NCBI GenBank assembly: GCA_030587605.1
Contig: JAUQYT010000196.1
Coordinates: forward strand, 62,001-126,000
DNA length: 64,000 bases
Direction: 5' to 3'
Origin: Candidatus Njordarchaeum guaymasense
Lineage (GTDB): Archaea > Asgardarchaeota > Njordarchaeia > Njordarchaeales > Njordarchaeaceae
Shown: one piece after another, positions 15,278 through 23,938 of the stretch
Layout: every line of letters begins with the position of its first letter
How positions within the stretch are numbered: position 1 is the first letter of the stretch
Translations under genes and position numbers: made by a program
The notes under the pieces: model-generated
Database searches by the model: none
Told to the model about the DNA's origin: nothing
The model's input: only the letters and a program-made list of their open reading frames with translations

Positions 15278-16834
15278 TTGAGTACGAAGAATGTTGAACT
15301 GAGGATATTCCGTTACGATCATCGGAAAGATGATGCTCCGAGGTATGAGAATTATAGAGTTCCATATTCAGAAGGGATGACTGTTCTAGATGCGCTAGAC
15401 TACGTGTATGAGAACCTTGACCCGACGTTGGCTTACAGAAAATCATGTAGACAGGGTTCTTGCGGCTCCTGCGCTGTTCTGGTAGACACAAAACCATGCG
15501 CAGCATGCCGCACCCTAATAAAGGAAGGGAGGAGCATAACTATCTCACCTCTTCTGCACTTCGATGTCATCAAAGATCTCGTAACGGATATTAGTAGAGG
15601 AACAAGGCGGTTAATGAGGATCAGGCCATTTGTCGAGCGAACAGCTCCCCCTAGCAGACCTGAAGTGATCATGAGGAGTGACATCGAATCAGTCAGAGAA
15701 CTCAGGAAATGCATTGAGTGTTGGTCATGCATAAGTGCGTGTCCTGCAATAGCTGATGCTTGGCAGGAGTTTGCAGGTCCCCTCCCAATGAGGCAGCTTG
15801 CAAGACTCAAGCTTGATCCTCGTGACGTGGAAGATCGTGTTAAGATGGCTATTGTTGATGGGTTGTATGATTGTACTACGTGCAAAGCGTGTGTGGAGGC
15901 TTGCCCAAAGGAGATAGATATACCGTCTAAGGCTATTGAGAAGTTAAGGACCTTTGCGGTGAAGCAAGGATTAGGTCCACTTCCGGGCCACCTAGAGTTT
16001 GTTCGATTAGTAGATGAGACGGGAAGGTCTGTTGCACGAAAGAACGCTCCTTTGCTTGAACAAGTACCAGAGGTTGTCAGAGTCAAGGAGCCCGTTGATA
16101 AGGTTGCGTTTTTCACTGGATGTCTGATGGATTTGAGGATGCAGGATACTGGCAGGGCGTTGATAAACACCCTTGCTACAAACAATGTTGAAGTACACAT
16201 ACCGAAGGATCAGGTGTGTTGTGGTTCTCCTGCGTTTAGAACAGGTGCTATAGACGTTGCCAAGAAGCAGGTCATCAAGAATGCAGAGATATTTGAGAAC
16301 CTTGGTGTAGGCAAGGTTGTTGTTGGGTGTGCCGGCTGCGGTCTCACACTCAAGACTAATTTTGCCGAGATTCTTAGGGATGAAAGAGGGAGAAGCGCGG
16401 AGTTCAAGGTGTATGACATTAATGAATATCTGGTGAATGAGCTCGGTCCAGAGAAGTTGGTCATGCCAATTAGGCAGCTGAATATGCGTTTAACGTTCCA
16501 TGATCCCTGCCACTTAAACAGAGGACAAGGAATAAAGAATGAACCAAGAACGTTGCTTGGGATGATCCCTGGGGTTAAGTTGATTGAGATGAGGGATGCG
16601 GACAGATGCTGCGGCAGCGGGGGTGGGGTTAGAGCTGGTAGGAGACCTCTTTCAATGGCGATAGCTAGGAGAAAAGCTGAGTCAGTGAGGGAGACACAGG
16701 CCGATACATGTGTCACTTCATGTCCGTTCTGTGCGGTTCAACTACAGGACATTCTTCAAACACTGGGAATAGGGACAAAGGTTAGTAGCGTTGTAGACTT
16801 ACTCGCAAGATCGTACGGAAAGGAATATGTGTAG
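15278..16834 (+). CDS. tfrB: Fused SdhB-type Fe-S plus HdrB/CCG-domain subunit (TfrB-like)
   Basis: The N-terminal half is SdhB-like. A [2Fe-2S] plant-type ferredoxin has Cys60, Cys65, Cys68 and Cys80 when counted from the upstream GTG at 15269, and two CxxCxxxCP clusters follow near residues 149 and 202. The C-terminal half carries two CCG domains (DQVCCGSPAF ... GCAGCG; ADRCCGSGGG ... TSCPFC), as in heterodisulfide reductase HdrB. This is the layout of methanogen TfrB. AGGTGATC at 15267-15274 is the ribosome site itself, so TTG at 15278 is the likely start rather than the GTG at 15269. The thiol donor, if any, is unknown. Confidence 0.9.
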   Translation: MSTKNVELRIFRYDHRKDDAPRYENYRVPYSEGMTVLDALDYVYENLDPTLAYRKSCRQGSCGSCAVLVDTKPCAACRTLIKEGRSITISPLLHFDVIKDLVTDISRGTRRLMRIRPFVERTAPPSRPEVIMRSDIESVRELRKCIECWSCISACPAIADAWQEFAGPLPMRQLARLKLDPRDVEDRVKMAIVDGLYDCTTCKACVEACPKEIDIPSKAIEKLRTFAVKQGLGPLPGHLEFVRLVDETGRSVARKNAPLLEQVPEVVRVKEPVDKVAFFTGCLMDLRMQDTGRALINTLATNNVEVHIPKDQVCCGSPAFRTGAIDVAKKQVIKNAEIFENLGVGKVVVGCAGCGLTLKTNFAEILRDERGRSAEFKVYDINEYLVNELGPEKLVMPIRQLNMRLTFHDPCHLNRGQGIKNEPRTLLGMIPGVKLIEMRDADRCCGSGGGVRAGRRPLSMAIARRKAESVRETQADTCVTSCPFCAVQLQDILQTLGIGTKVSSVVDLLARSYGKEYV

Positions 16835-16993
16835 GATTATTGGGAAATACATTCCTCGTCTCGTGGATGCACAGACCTAGCCAATCCTGTGAAGTATCGC
16901 TCCTGGAAAACGATTTTGTGGCAATTTAAATACGATCGTTGATTACACTGATGTGGTTGGGAACCCTTTTGGGCTTCTTGTTGGCGAAGAAAA

Positions 16994-18055
16994 TTGAATC
17001 GTATAAGAAGACAGGGTATGCGCCTAAATTCTTCGGGAATCCTCAGATCAGTCATTCTGGTACTAATTCTTGTTTTAGTTCTGCTAGCTTTCTCTAGTTT
17101 GGCGAATCCGAGCACGGCAATCCTATTTCTACTGTCAAGCCTGTTTGCTGCGCGACTGCTTTATAGAGAAGTACCAGCAGTCAGACTCTGCACTATGAGA
17201 AACATTGGCAAAAGTATAGCGTTTTCGGACGACAAGAAAAGGAGATTCATAGCGCTTTCAGCTGTCGAAACGACCGCTGAGGGCGCAACTAGGTTTGCTA
17301 ATAGCGATTCAGAAATGCGGGAGGCGAAAATCCTTAGAGCAACCAGGATACTTGCGGAGCACATAGGTTCTTTTGGCATTGAGGTAGATGTCAAAAAAGA
17401 GGCTGTCAGGTACTTGACCTCTGCTGCTGCTAATACTGTGGCAGAGGCGTGTCAGAAGGCAGAGACATTAGCAGAGAGAATACTGAGGATCGTCCGAGAA
17501 CTTCACGGGGAAGATAGCCATGTGAGAATCCTTGAAGGAGAAAACCTTCAGAACATTTTCAAAAGAATAGTCGGAGGAGAATTCGAGACCCTCACAAATG
17601 TGGGTAGCGTCACACTTCGTCGCAAGAGGGGAACCAGTGCCGATAGCGGATTTTCATTGCTTACGGTCACTCACGAATCTATCGGAAGGATAGACCTAAG
17701 GAGACTTATTTCGATAATCCGAGATCTAGGGGCTGACGTGACCTATGTGATTAACATGACTGCGCAGAGAGCCTACAATGAGAACTCGCTGATTGACGGT
17801 GTTGAACAGGGCCAAATATGGGTATTCTCATCGTATTTCATAGTTAATGAGAAGGGTGTTAATGCTATTCGAGATGTGACTCATAGATTAAAGAGCAACA
17901 TAGAGAACTTAACTCGTGGAGGTATACTAAGAATTGAAAAAGGCTCCACAACTATCCGTGAAGTTGGGAGTATCCTCGCAAGGTCACCTATAGGGAAGAA
18001 ATTGTTTCTTTCGAACAGTCAATTGATTGCTCATATCTATCCGACACCCCATTAA
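16994..18055 (+). CDS. Membrane protein resembling the VirB4/TraC N-terminal domain, no ATPase domain
   Basis: Two hydrophobic segments (about residues 18-34 and 41-55) precede a soluble region of about 290 residues. The soluble part has a charged amphipathic section, then THESIGRIDLRRLISIIRDL and TYVINMTAQRAYNENSLID. It ends in ILARSPIGKKLFLSNSQLIA and IYPTPH, a pattern like the linker that precedes the ATPase domain in VirB4/HerA-related conjugation ATPases. The ATPase domain itself is absent and a hairpin terminator overlaps the stop codon. The family assignment is tentative. The start is uncertain (TTG 16994 or ATG 17018). A TATA-like AATTTAAATAC lies at about 16922-16932. Confidence 0.6.
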   Translation: MNRIRRQGMRLNSSGILRSVILVLILVLVLLAFSSLANPSTAILFLLSSLFAARLLYREVPAVRLCTMRNIGKSIAFSDDKKRRFIALSAVETTAEGATRFANSDSEMREAKILRATRILAEHIGSFGIEVDVKKEAVRYLTSAAANTVAEACQKAETLAERILRIVRELHGEDSHVRILEGENLQNIFKRIVGGEFETLTNVGSVTLRRKRGTSADSGFSLLTVTHESIGRIDLRRLISIIRDLGADVTYVINMTAQRAYNENSLIDGVEQGQIWVFSSYFIVNEKGVNAIRDVTHRLKSNIENLTRGGILRIEKGSTTIREVGSILARSPIGKKLFLSNSQLIAHIYPTPH

Positions 18056-18071
18056 CACGAAAGTGTTTTAA
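18054..18071 (+). terminator. Hairpin terminator with GAAA loop
   Basis: AACAC-GAAA-GTGTT followed by TTAAT overlaps the stop codon of the VirB4-N-like gene. The stem is 5 bp with a stable tetraloop and a short T tract. Confidence 0.5.
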
Positions 18072-18219
18072 TCCCATTGATGAGAAGGTTTCCAATAGGA
18101 AAAAATAGTCTAACCTGACGCTTCGCTAACTTGGTAGTACTTTCAACTTTTGCTTCCATTATGGTCACAGATTTTGTTTCTCAGAAAAGACTGGGATCAC
18201 TCAACGGAGTAAGAGGAAT

Positions 18220-19002
18220 TTGAAGCAAAGGGAACCTGTTAAAATCGATGTTAATCCATCAGCGATAGACGCCAAGAGAGTCATTGAAGAAGCCCTGGAA
18301 AGAGGCAAGACCATAGTGGTTGTCGGTTCATGTGAAATACTATACAAAGGACGTGCATCTTCCACACTAGGTGTGGGAGAAAGAATAGTAATCATAACCA
18401 ACGACAAGGCGCTTCTAATACATCGCAGCTATGGGTATCGGGCAGTCAATTGGCAGCCGGCGGGATGCATCTTCAGAGTACAACAGTCCTCCAACAAGCT
18501 AGAGATCACAGCCGTGAGAATGAGGCCTCTTGAGTCAGTCAAGATTATTCTCGACAAACTCTATTCGGTATCCATACTGGATCTTGTCGACGAAAGCAAG
18601 CTATGCCTATACGCTTCTGAGCTAGACATGAAGAAGGCAATTCTCTACAGGCCCAGTCTAGTCGAAGACGGTTTCGCTCCAATAACCTCGGAGAAAGAGA
18701 TGGTAACAGGGTTTGTGGACATATTTGGCAAGGACAAGAATGGGAACTACGTAATAATAGAAATCAAGAGAGGCAAGGCAACAAAAGATGCTTCGCTCCA
18801 ACTAGCAAGGTATATTGAAGATTTGAGAAAGAGAGATCGCAATGTTCGGGGCATACTAGTTGCGGAGAGTATCACAAAGGAAGCTCAAAGAAGCATCGTC
18901 TCTCTGAATATAGAGTTCAGAAGACTCAGTCCAAGAAAATGCTCTGAGATTCTTCGCGAAATAGAGAAAATTGAGGAAAGGGATATCACGGATTACTTCT
19001 GA
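18220..19002 (+). CDS. nucS: Endonuclease NucS (EndoMS)
   Basis: A mismatch-specific or branched-DNA endonuclease acting with PCNA. The N-terminal dimerisation/DNA-binding domain has GSCEILYKGRASSTLG and HRSYGYRAVNWQPAGC (about 32-95). The RecB-like nuclease domain contains G-x-VDIFGKD, the catalytic IIEIKRGKA and LQLARYIEDLRK (about 160-205). The protein ends ...ITDYF, resembling a PCNA-interacting tail. The TTG start at 18220 follows AAGAGGAAT. A methyltransferase gene follows by 33 bp. Confidence 0.93.
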   Translation: MKQREPVKIDVNPSAIDAKRVIEEALERGKTIVVVGSCEILYKGRASSTLGVGERIVIITNDKALLIHRSYGYRAVNWQPAGCIFRVQQSSNKLEITAVRMRPLESVKIILDKLYSVSILDLVDESKLCLYASELDMKKAILYRPSLVEDGFAPITSEKEMVTGFVDIFGKDKNGNYVIIEIKRGKATKDASLQLARYIEDLRKRDRNVRGILVAESITKEAQRSIVSLNIEFRRLSPRKCSEILREIEKIEERDITDYF

Positions 19003-19035
19003 TCAAGAGGCATTAGCACGCGAGATGAGAATCAG

Positions 19036-19608
19036 TTGACTAGGAAAGAGCAGCCAGTAGACAGGAAGCGTGAGTTGATGAACCTTTATGACACAACAGC
19101 GTCAATCTACAACAAGAGGTACAGAATAATACAGCACAGGAAATATGAGTACGTAAAGGGATCACCCAATAAACGAGATACTGTACTAGATGTAGGATGT
19201 GGAACTGGCCTGCTTTTCCATGGCTTTTGGTGCAATATGAGTTCTCTCGTCGGAGTCGACATCTCGATAAAGATGCTGAAGGTAGCATTAAGAAGCTTGA
19301 GGAGAATCGCTCTAAGAGTGGACTTACTTAGAGCGGATGCTGATTCGTTGCCATTTCAAGATAACACCTTTACTAGGGTCACCTCGGTGACAGTACTCCA
19401 GAACATGCCTCAACCATGCGCAACACTAAAAGAGATTGACCGTGTTACCAGCGTTGGGGGTCAGGTTGCATTGACCTGTCTGAAAAAGAAGCATGATCTG
19501 CTGAGTCTAAAAAGAATCATTCTATCAAGTGCCACTGGATTAAACATAACTTCAGAGTGGGATAGCGGCGAAGAAGATATTGGGGTCACCACAACTAAAC
19601 TTATTTAA
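19036..19608 (+). CDS. Class I SAM-dependent methyltransferase
   Basis: Motif I VLDVGCGTGLLF (about residues 50-61), motif II GVDISIKMLKVA and the ADADSLPFQDNTFTRVTSV motif place this 190-residue protein in the UbiE/Methyltransf_11 group. The substrate cannot be told. The TTG start lies 33 bp after nucS, so co-transcription is likely. The C-terminal region is shorter than in ubiquinone methyltransferases. Confidence 0.85.
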   Translation: MTRKEQPVDRKRELMNLYDTTASIYNKRYRIIQHRKYEYVKGSPNKRDTVLDVGCGTGLLFHGFWCNMSSLVGVDISIKMLKVALRSLRRIALRVDLLRADADSLPFQDNTFTRVTSVTVLQNMPQPCATLKEIDRVTSVGGQVALTCLKKKHDLLSLKRIILSSATGLNITSEWDSGEEDIGVTTTKLI

Positions 19609-19691
19609 GTATTCAAAGAGTCTTATTACAAGCAATGTTTTTATGGCATGGGTTAAAGTAATAATAGGAACGATCTTCTGGAGATGATCTA

Positions 19692-19949
19692 ATGACTGAA
19701 AGACAGCCTTTGAAACTCCTCTTGCGTTCGATAAATAACATCGTGCTCGTTAAACTAAAGGATGGGCGTGAGTACAGGGGGAGATTGATTGAAATGGATA
19801 ACTACATGAACTTGGTTCTAAGTGGAGCGGAAGAGATCGAGAATAATGAACATGTTGCTAGATTTGGTGAGGTCTTCATAAGAGGCAATAATATTCTATT
19901 CATAAAACCTGACCTAACTGCTTCATCGAGTGAATCTGAGGAAAAGTAG
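19692..19949 (+). CDS. Sm-like archaeal protein (LSm/SmAP)
   Basis: The 85-residue protein has both Sm motifs: Sm1 (VLVKLKDGREYRGRLIEMDNYMNLVL, residues about 18-43) and Sm2 (IRGNNILFI, about 66-74). SmAPs form heptameric rings that bind U-rich RNA. An acidic tail SSESEEK follows. The gene has its own promoter region (a TTTTTATGG run near 19637). Confidence 0.93.
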   Translation: MTERQPLKLLLRSINNIVLVKLKDGREYRGRLIEMDNYMNLVLSGAEEIENNEHVARFGEVFIRGNNILFIKPDLTASSSESEEK

Positions 19950-20123
19950 TAAGTTCTTTGGGAATACGAACAATAGGATGCCCCAGTTATTATGTTGAAT
20001 AAATCCGATAATGGACACGTATGCTATTTGTTTTGACGGCAGCAACCCAACATTTGTGATCTCTGCATAGAGTTTCCATGAGTAGTCTAGTAGCATACAT
20101 CTTGTCCAGATATTGAACTTGAC

Positions 20124-20591
20124 TTGTTGGCGTTGACAGAGGCTTTCTACATGAAAAGGATGCGCCACAATAATGATGCTAAGATCGAGAGAATATCAGA
20201 CGTGCTCACCGAACTGAGTGACTATTCCTCAGAGGGCATCCCCATCTTGGTTGAGGGAATGAAAGATGAACAAGCTCTGAAAGACTTGGGAGTAGAAGGA
20301 AGAATCATTAAGACAAGAACGCAAGGCAAGAAGATATTTGAACTCGCTGAGGAGCTCGCCTCCTATAGGCGTGTAATAGTACTAACGGACTTCGACCAAG
20401 AAGGAGAAGAATTAGCTAAGGAGATCGCACGCCATCTACACATGTGGGGCGTTCAAACAATAATGAGAAGAAAAGCCAGAAACTCCATAAGTTGGGCCAC
20501 AAGGCAGATCGAGGGGCTTAATAGAATCAAGGGACTTCGAGAAAAGTTAAATATCAAGCAATTCATAGTAACTTCTGCTGAAAGCATATGA
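20124..20591 (+). CDS. Toprim-domain protein (UPF0292 type)
   Basis: A stand-alone Toprim fold: the metal-binding glutamate is in PILVEGMKDEQAL (about residue 48) and the acidic pair in VLTDFDQEGEE (about 90). These are the features of RNase M5/DnaG-type Toprim proteins and of the archaeal UPF0292 family. Activity is unproven. The start may be the ATG at 20151 rather than the upstream TTG. It lies just upstream of dnaG, which has a second Toprim domain, and ends in a hairpin. Confidence 0.85.
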   Translation: MLALTEAFYMKRMRHNNDAKIERISDVLTELSDYSSEGIPILVEGMKDEQALKDLGVEGRIIKTRTQGKKIFELAEELASYRRVIVLTDFDQEGEELAKEIARHLHMWGVQTIMRRKARNSISWATRQIEGLNRIKGLREKLNIKQFIVTSAESI

Positions 20592-20592
20592 A

Positions 20593-20612
20593 CGCAAGTT
20601 TTCCCTCTTGCG
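20593..20612 (+). terminator. Hairpin after the Toprim gene
   Basis: CGCAAG-TTTTCCCT-CTTGCG forms a 6-bp stem starting 2 bases after the stop codon. Confidence 0.4.
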
Positions 20613-20700
20613 GAAAGATTCATTTGAGATAGATATTGAAATCACAGCCTAATCAATAACCGTTTTTACGTATTACTCTTATCAGGAGTTGAAACAGTTA

Positions 20701-21894
20701 ATGTCAGAAGCTCATGATGAATATACTACAACAAAGTATGTTGTTAGAGCAAAGTTTGAGGTTGATGGAGTGGTCGAGAAGCCTGATGTCGTAGGAGCTG
20801 TCTTTGGGCAGACAGAAGGGTTACTTGGAGACGAACTTGACCTTCGAGAACTTCAGAAGACTGGTCGCATTGGACGGATAGTAGTCAACGTCAATACCCA
20901 AGGTGGAAAGTCCAGCGGAGTAATAATAATACCTTCCAGCATCGATAAGATTGAAACTGCAATCCTAGCTTCCTCGCTTGAAACAATTGACAGAGTGGGG
21001 CCCTGCACCGCTAGATTCTGGGTAGAGAGAATAGAAGATGTAAGAGAACTCAAGAGGAGAAGGATAACCAAGAGAGCATCCGAGATCCTACGTGAATGGG
21101 AGGAAAAGATAGCTCCCGAAAGCAAAGAAATAGCAGAACTGGTCGTGGATGCCATCAAGAGCGGAGAAATTGGGAAGTATGGGTCAGAGGAACTTCCAGC
21201 AGGCCCAGGAATAGCGGACTCGGACACAGTAATCGTGGTCGAAGGAAGAGCGGATGTGCAGAACTTGCTGAGGTATGGGTTTAAGAATGTCGTAGCTGTT
21301 GAGGGAACGAAGGTTCCGCAATCAATAATAGAGCTCAGCAGAAAGAAGACAGTAATAGCGTTCCTAGACGGTGATAGAGGCGGGGACCTAATACTTAAGG
21401 AACTTCTTCAAGTCGCAGACGTAGATTATGTTACTCGTGCTCCAGTAGGTAAAGACGTTGAGGAACTCACGAGAAAGGAAATCGTAAAAGCCTTGAGAAA
21501 CAAAGTCCCTGCAGAGCAAGCATCAGTAGTCCCTGAAAAGGCCCAGGAGAAAGTCAAGGAACCTCGTTCAACGGACACGAAAGAGAAGAAAGAGAGAGAT
21601 CCCAGCTCATCAGACCAAGTCTCAAAGTACGTTGGCTCCATTAATGGAACGTTAAAAGCAGCGCTACTGAACAACAGGTTTGAACTCGTAAAAGAGACTC
21701 CAGTCGGAGAACTCACTGACGTCATACCGTCACTCGAAGGAATTCATGCGATCGTGTTCGACGGTGTAATAACACAGCGCCTGGTAGACCTAGCACACGA
21801 GAAGGGTGTAGGGTTTCTAATAGGAGCAAGAAGAGGTAGCATTACCAAGCAACCAGTGAACATGTTGATCAAGACATTCAGTGACTTTCGATAA
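20701..21894 (+). CDS. dnaG: DnaG-type primase / exosome-associated protein
   Basis: The archaeal DnaG has an N-terminal domain starting TTKYVVRAKFEVDGVVEKPDVVGAVFGQTEGLLG (residues about 9-42) and a central Toprim domain with VIVVEGRADVQNLLRYG and VIAFLDGDRGGDLI (about 175-255). An acidic/basic linker follows, then a C-terminal domain ending in GARRGSITKQPVNMLIKT. It is a core exosome cap subunit in archaea and has primase activity in vitro. The ATG at 20701 is preferred because AGGAG sits 13 bases before it and almost touches the TTG at 20689. Confidence 0.95.
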   Translation: MSEAHDEYTTTKYVVRAKFEVDGVVEKPDVVGAVFGQTEGLLGDELDLRELQKTGRIGRIVVNVNTQGGKSSGVIIIPSSIDKIETAILASSLETIDRVGPCTARFWVERIEDVRELKRRRITKRASEILREWEEKIAPESKEIAELVVDAIKSGEIGKYGSEELPAGPGIADSDTVIVVEGRADVQNLLRYGFKNVVAVEGTKVPQSIIELSRKKTVIAFLDGDRGGDLILKELLQVADVDYVTRAPVGKDVEELTRKEIVKALRNKVPAEQASVVPEKAQEKVKEPRSTDTKEKKERDPSSSDQVSKYVGSINGTLKAALLNNRFELVKETPVGELTDVIPSLEGIHAIVFDGVITQRLVDLAHEKGVGFLIGARRGSITKQPVNMLIKTFSDFR

Positions 21895-21932
21895 AGCGTG
21901 AGTCTAAGAGGAAAGAAAATCAGCCCACCCTC

Positions 21933-22286
21933 TCAGTCTGTCACGCAAACTATCGCTGCTACGCTGCGCCCCTGACTTTGCGCTGCATTAAACGAAAAGA
22001 CTGCTCTAGGTGTTGCCTCAACGACCAGTTCGACCCTAAGACCGCGGGCAATCTTTTCGATGTCTTTGCTTACTTTGGTATTTCCGGAGATGCCTGTCGT
22101 TACTATGAGTACACTCGGGGTGCCATACTTCAATAGTTTCCTGATCTCATCAGTACTTATTGTCTTACCCGACTGGGGTGATCTTTCTTCTACCTTTCCA
22201 TTTGCATAGATGTAGACATCATGTTCATAGCGCTTGCCGTTAATAGCAACGGAGCCAAGTCTAGCCGAATCGATTCTTGATGACAT
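21933..22286 (-). CDS. Mth938-like domain protein (DUF498 family)
   Basis: The 117 residues match the Mth938/NDUFAF3 fold: FGSVAINGKRYEHDVYIYANGKVEERS at the N terminus, then the glycine-rich VLIVTTGISGNTKVS and VVEATPRAVFSFNAAQSQGRSVAAIVCVT. The molecular function of archaeal members is not established. It is convergent with dnaG and lies downstream of the zinc-ribbon gene in the same direction. Confidence 0.8.
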   Translation of the reverse strand: MSSRIDSARLGSVAINGKRYEHDVYIYANGKVEERSPQSGKTISTDEIRKLLKYGTPSVLIVTTGISGNTKVSKDIEKIARGLRVELVVEATPRAVFSFNAAQSQGRSVAAIVCVTD

Positions 22287-22347
22287 ATGTATGCCCCTTG
22301 ACTCAATGGTTATTGCTATCTTGCGTGTTGCTAATATGCCAGTTAGG

Positions 22348-22569
22348 TCACTTTTTCTTTTCCTTGGAAGTCCACCAGTCTAAATATTCTTTTCGTCTTT
22401 TGCTTTTCTCTTCTTTGCCCTTTTCAAAGGCACCATGGATCTCGTCCATCAGTTTCTCCCTGGCTACGTCAAGTTCTTCTCGATCCCAAGTTGCGCCACA
22501 TCTGGTACAGACGTATATGCGCAGATTTCTATCGAACTTTAACTCACCAGCACACTCAGGGCAATTCAT
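22348..22569 (-). CDS. Small zinc-ribbon protein
   Basis: The 73 residues begin MNCPECAGELKFDRNLRIYVCTRCG, a four-cysteine zinc ribbon (CPEC ... CTRC) of the TFIIB/TFIIS type. A highly charged helix (EKGKEEKSKRRKEYLDWW) follows. The role is unknown; RNA or protein binding is likely for this layout. The start is the ATG at 22569. Confidence 0.75.
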   Translation of the reverse strand: MNCPECAGELKFDRNLRIYVCTRCGATWDREELDVAREKLMDEIHGAFEKGKEEKSKRRKEYLDWWTSKEKKK

Positions 22570-22595
22570 TAAAACTTACCCCATAAACTGTACTT

Positions 22596-22678
22596 AACCT
22601 GTGCAATAATCTACTATTTCCAACAGGATAGTTGGAAATCGCCTTTTCAATTAGTCACTGACTACTATTGTGCAGGTT
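22596..22678. repeat. 83-bp palindromic element with nested hairpins
   Basis: Outer arms AACCTGTGCAATA (22596-22608) and TATTGTGCAGGTT (22666-22678) pair over 13 bp with two central wobbles. Inside lie a perfect 8-bp hairpin TTTCCAAC-AGGATA-GTTGGAAA (22617-22638) and the short dyad TAGTCA-C-TGACTA. It sits in the 247-bp gap upstream of the zinc-ribbon gene. It could be a structured RNA, a regulatory region or a miniature inverted-repeat relic. Confidence 0.5.
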
Positions 22679-22816
22679 CGACTTTTAAGTTTGCTTAAGT
22701 TTTTGCCGAACAGAGACTGATGCTTGCAAGATAAGCGTCCTATCAATAATGTTGCAGAGCCTCTCTGACGGCTAGCAGCCAGAGCGTTGCGGTTCTTGTC
22801 TACGAATTGTTTCTGT

Positions 22817-23938
22817 TTAACTTACCGGTTTCCATAATAACCCTAGCTCATCAGCATACGCACATGCTTCTTCCATCTCGCCGTGAGAAGGTCTCCTGTT
22901 TATTTCAACGTAGTCTTCCGTGTTTGGGACAAGATAAGTCGGCCTGTATTGCCCCATGATATTGACGAGAACTCTTGGAATGTTCTTTGAAATCCACTCC
23001 AATATGGGCTTGGTGCAGCACTCAATGTGTCCAGGCATAACCAAATGCCGGACAATCATTTCGCCACCTCCGCGATCATGAGCCATCTGGTGGTTTCTCG
23101 AGATCACTTCCCAATAGTTTGGAACTCGCGAGTACTTGAGGGCGCACTTGTTGTTGTGCCACTTCATATCTGGCAGCCAGAAATCAACAACGTCTAGAAG
23201 AAGTTCAGTGGATTCATTGGACATGTAGAAGTTTGAGTTCCAAAGTTGGCAAATATTAGCTCCAAGATGCTTCATTGATTCAAGAACATTATGAAGGTTA
23301 GGTGTAGGAGATCCTCCGACCCAATTTGCGTTGCGCGCCCCTTCACGTTTCAAATCGGAAACGATCTTCGCCAATTGAAATGGGGTAACCACCTGACCGT
23401 TATCAGGATCGCCAGATATATCGAAATTCTGGCAAAAAACGCATGGACCAAAATTGCAGCTGGCAAAGAAAACCGTTCCAGAAGGAACCAAGACACTTTC
23501 CTCACCCATATGGAGGAAGAAGCTCGATACCAAAGATTCTCTGCCAAGCTTGCAGAAACCCTTCTCACCTTTCAACCTATTTACGCTGCATCTTCGCTCA
23601 CATAAGTGGCAGTTCTCGACTATTCTCTTGGCAAGTTCAATTTTCAAATCCAGATAATTATCGGATGAAGTGGCTTCAATCTCTTTAGGATTTACCTTTC
23701 CCTGATCAAGATCCGACATCATTCTGTTGAAAGCTTCAGAAGCTATTTGATGCTCCTTCCACAAATCTTCTTCGGAAGAATTCAGGCGAACATGAACAGG
23801 GATCATCTTGGCTACCTTAAATTTAGGTAGGAAAACTTCTTTAAGGATACCATAGTACCTTGATAGCCTAGATCTAACCGACTTATCGTTCCAGACTTCC
23901 ACAGAGTCGGGTCGAACTATTCGCCACATTCCAATCAT
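22817..23938 (-). CDS. Radical SAM protein of the PflX/COG1313 group
   Basis: An N-terminal cysteine set CHLCERRCSVNRLKGEKGFC resembles the auxiliary motif of PflA-like activating enzymes. The SAM-cluster motif is CNFGPCVFCQN (CX4CX2C), not the usual CX3CX2C. Then come NANWVGGSPTPNL, the MKWHNNKCALKYSRVPNYW region and VRHLVMPGHIECCTKP. The family is described as PflA homologues of unknown substrate. A helical N-terminal extension of about 110 residues precedes the motif. Transcription is divergent from the TrmG10 gene. Confidence 0.85.
   Translation of the reverse strand: MIGMWRIVRPDSVEVWNDKSVRSRLSRYYGILKEVFLPKFKVAKMIPVHVRLNSSEEDLWKEHQIASEAFNRMMSDLDQGKVNPKEIEATSSDNYLDLKIELAKRIVENCHLCERRCSVNRLKGEKGFCKLGRESLVSSFFLHMGEESVLVPSGTVFFASCNFGPCVFCQNFDISGDPDNGQVVTPFQLAKIVSDLKREGARNANWVGGSPTPNLHNVLESMKHLGANICQLWNSNFYMSNESTELLLDVVDFWLPDMKWHNNKCALKYSRVPNYWEVISRNHQMAHDRGGGEMIVRHLVMPGHIECCTKPILEWISKNIPRVLVNIMGQYRPTYLVPNTEDYVEINRRPSHGEMEEACAYADELGLLWKPVS

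Noticed and set aside
16951..17097. A short ATG frame (MWLGTLLGFLLAKKIE...) in front of the VirB4-N-like gene
   Set aside because: It overlaps the larger gene out of frame, has no ribosome site and loses protein-like character after 20 residues.
18056..18219. Frameshifted continuation of the VirB4-like protein into an ATPase domain
   Set aside because: None of the three frames after the stop shows a P-loop or Walker motif, and a terminator hairpin overlaps the stop.
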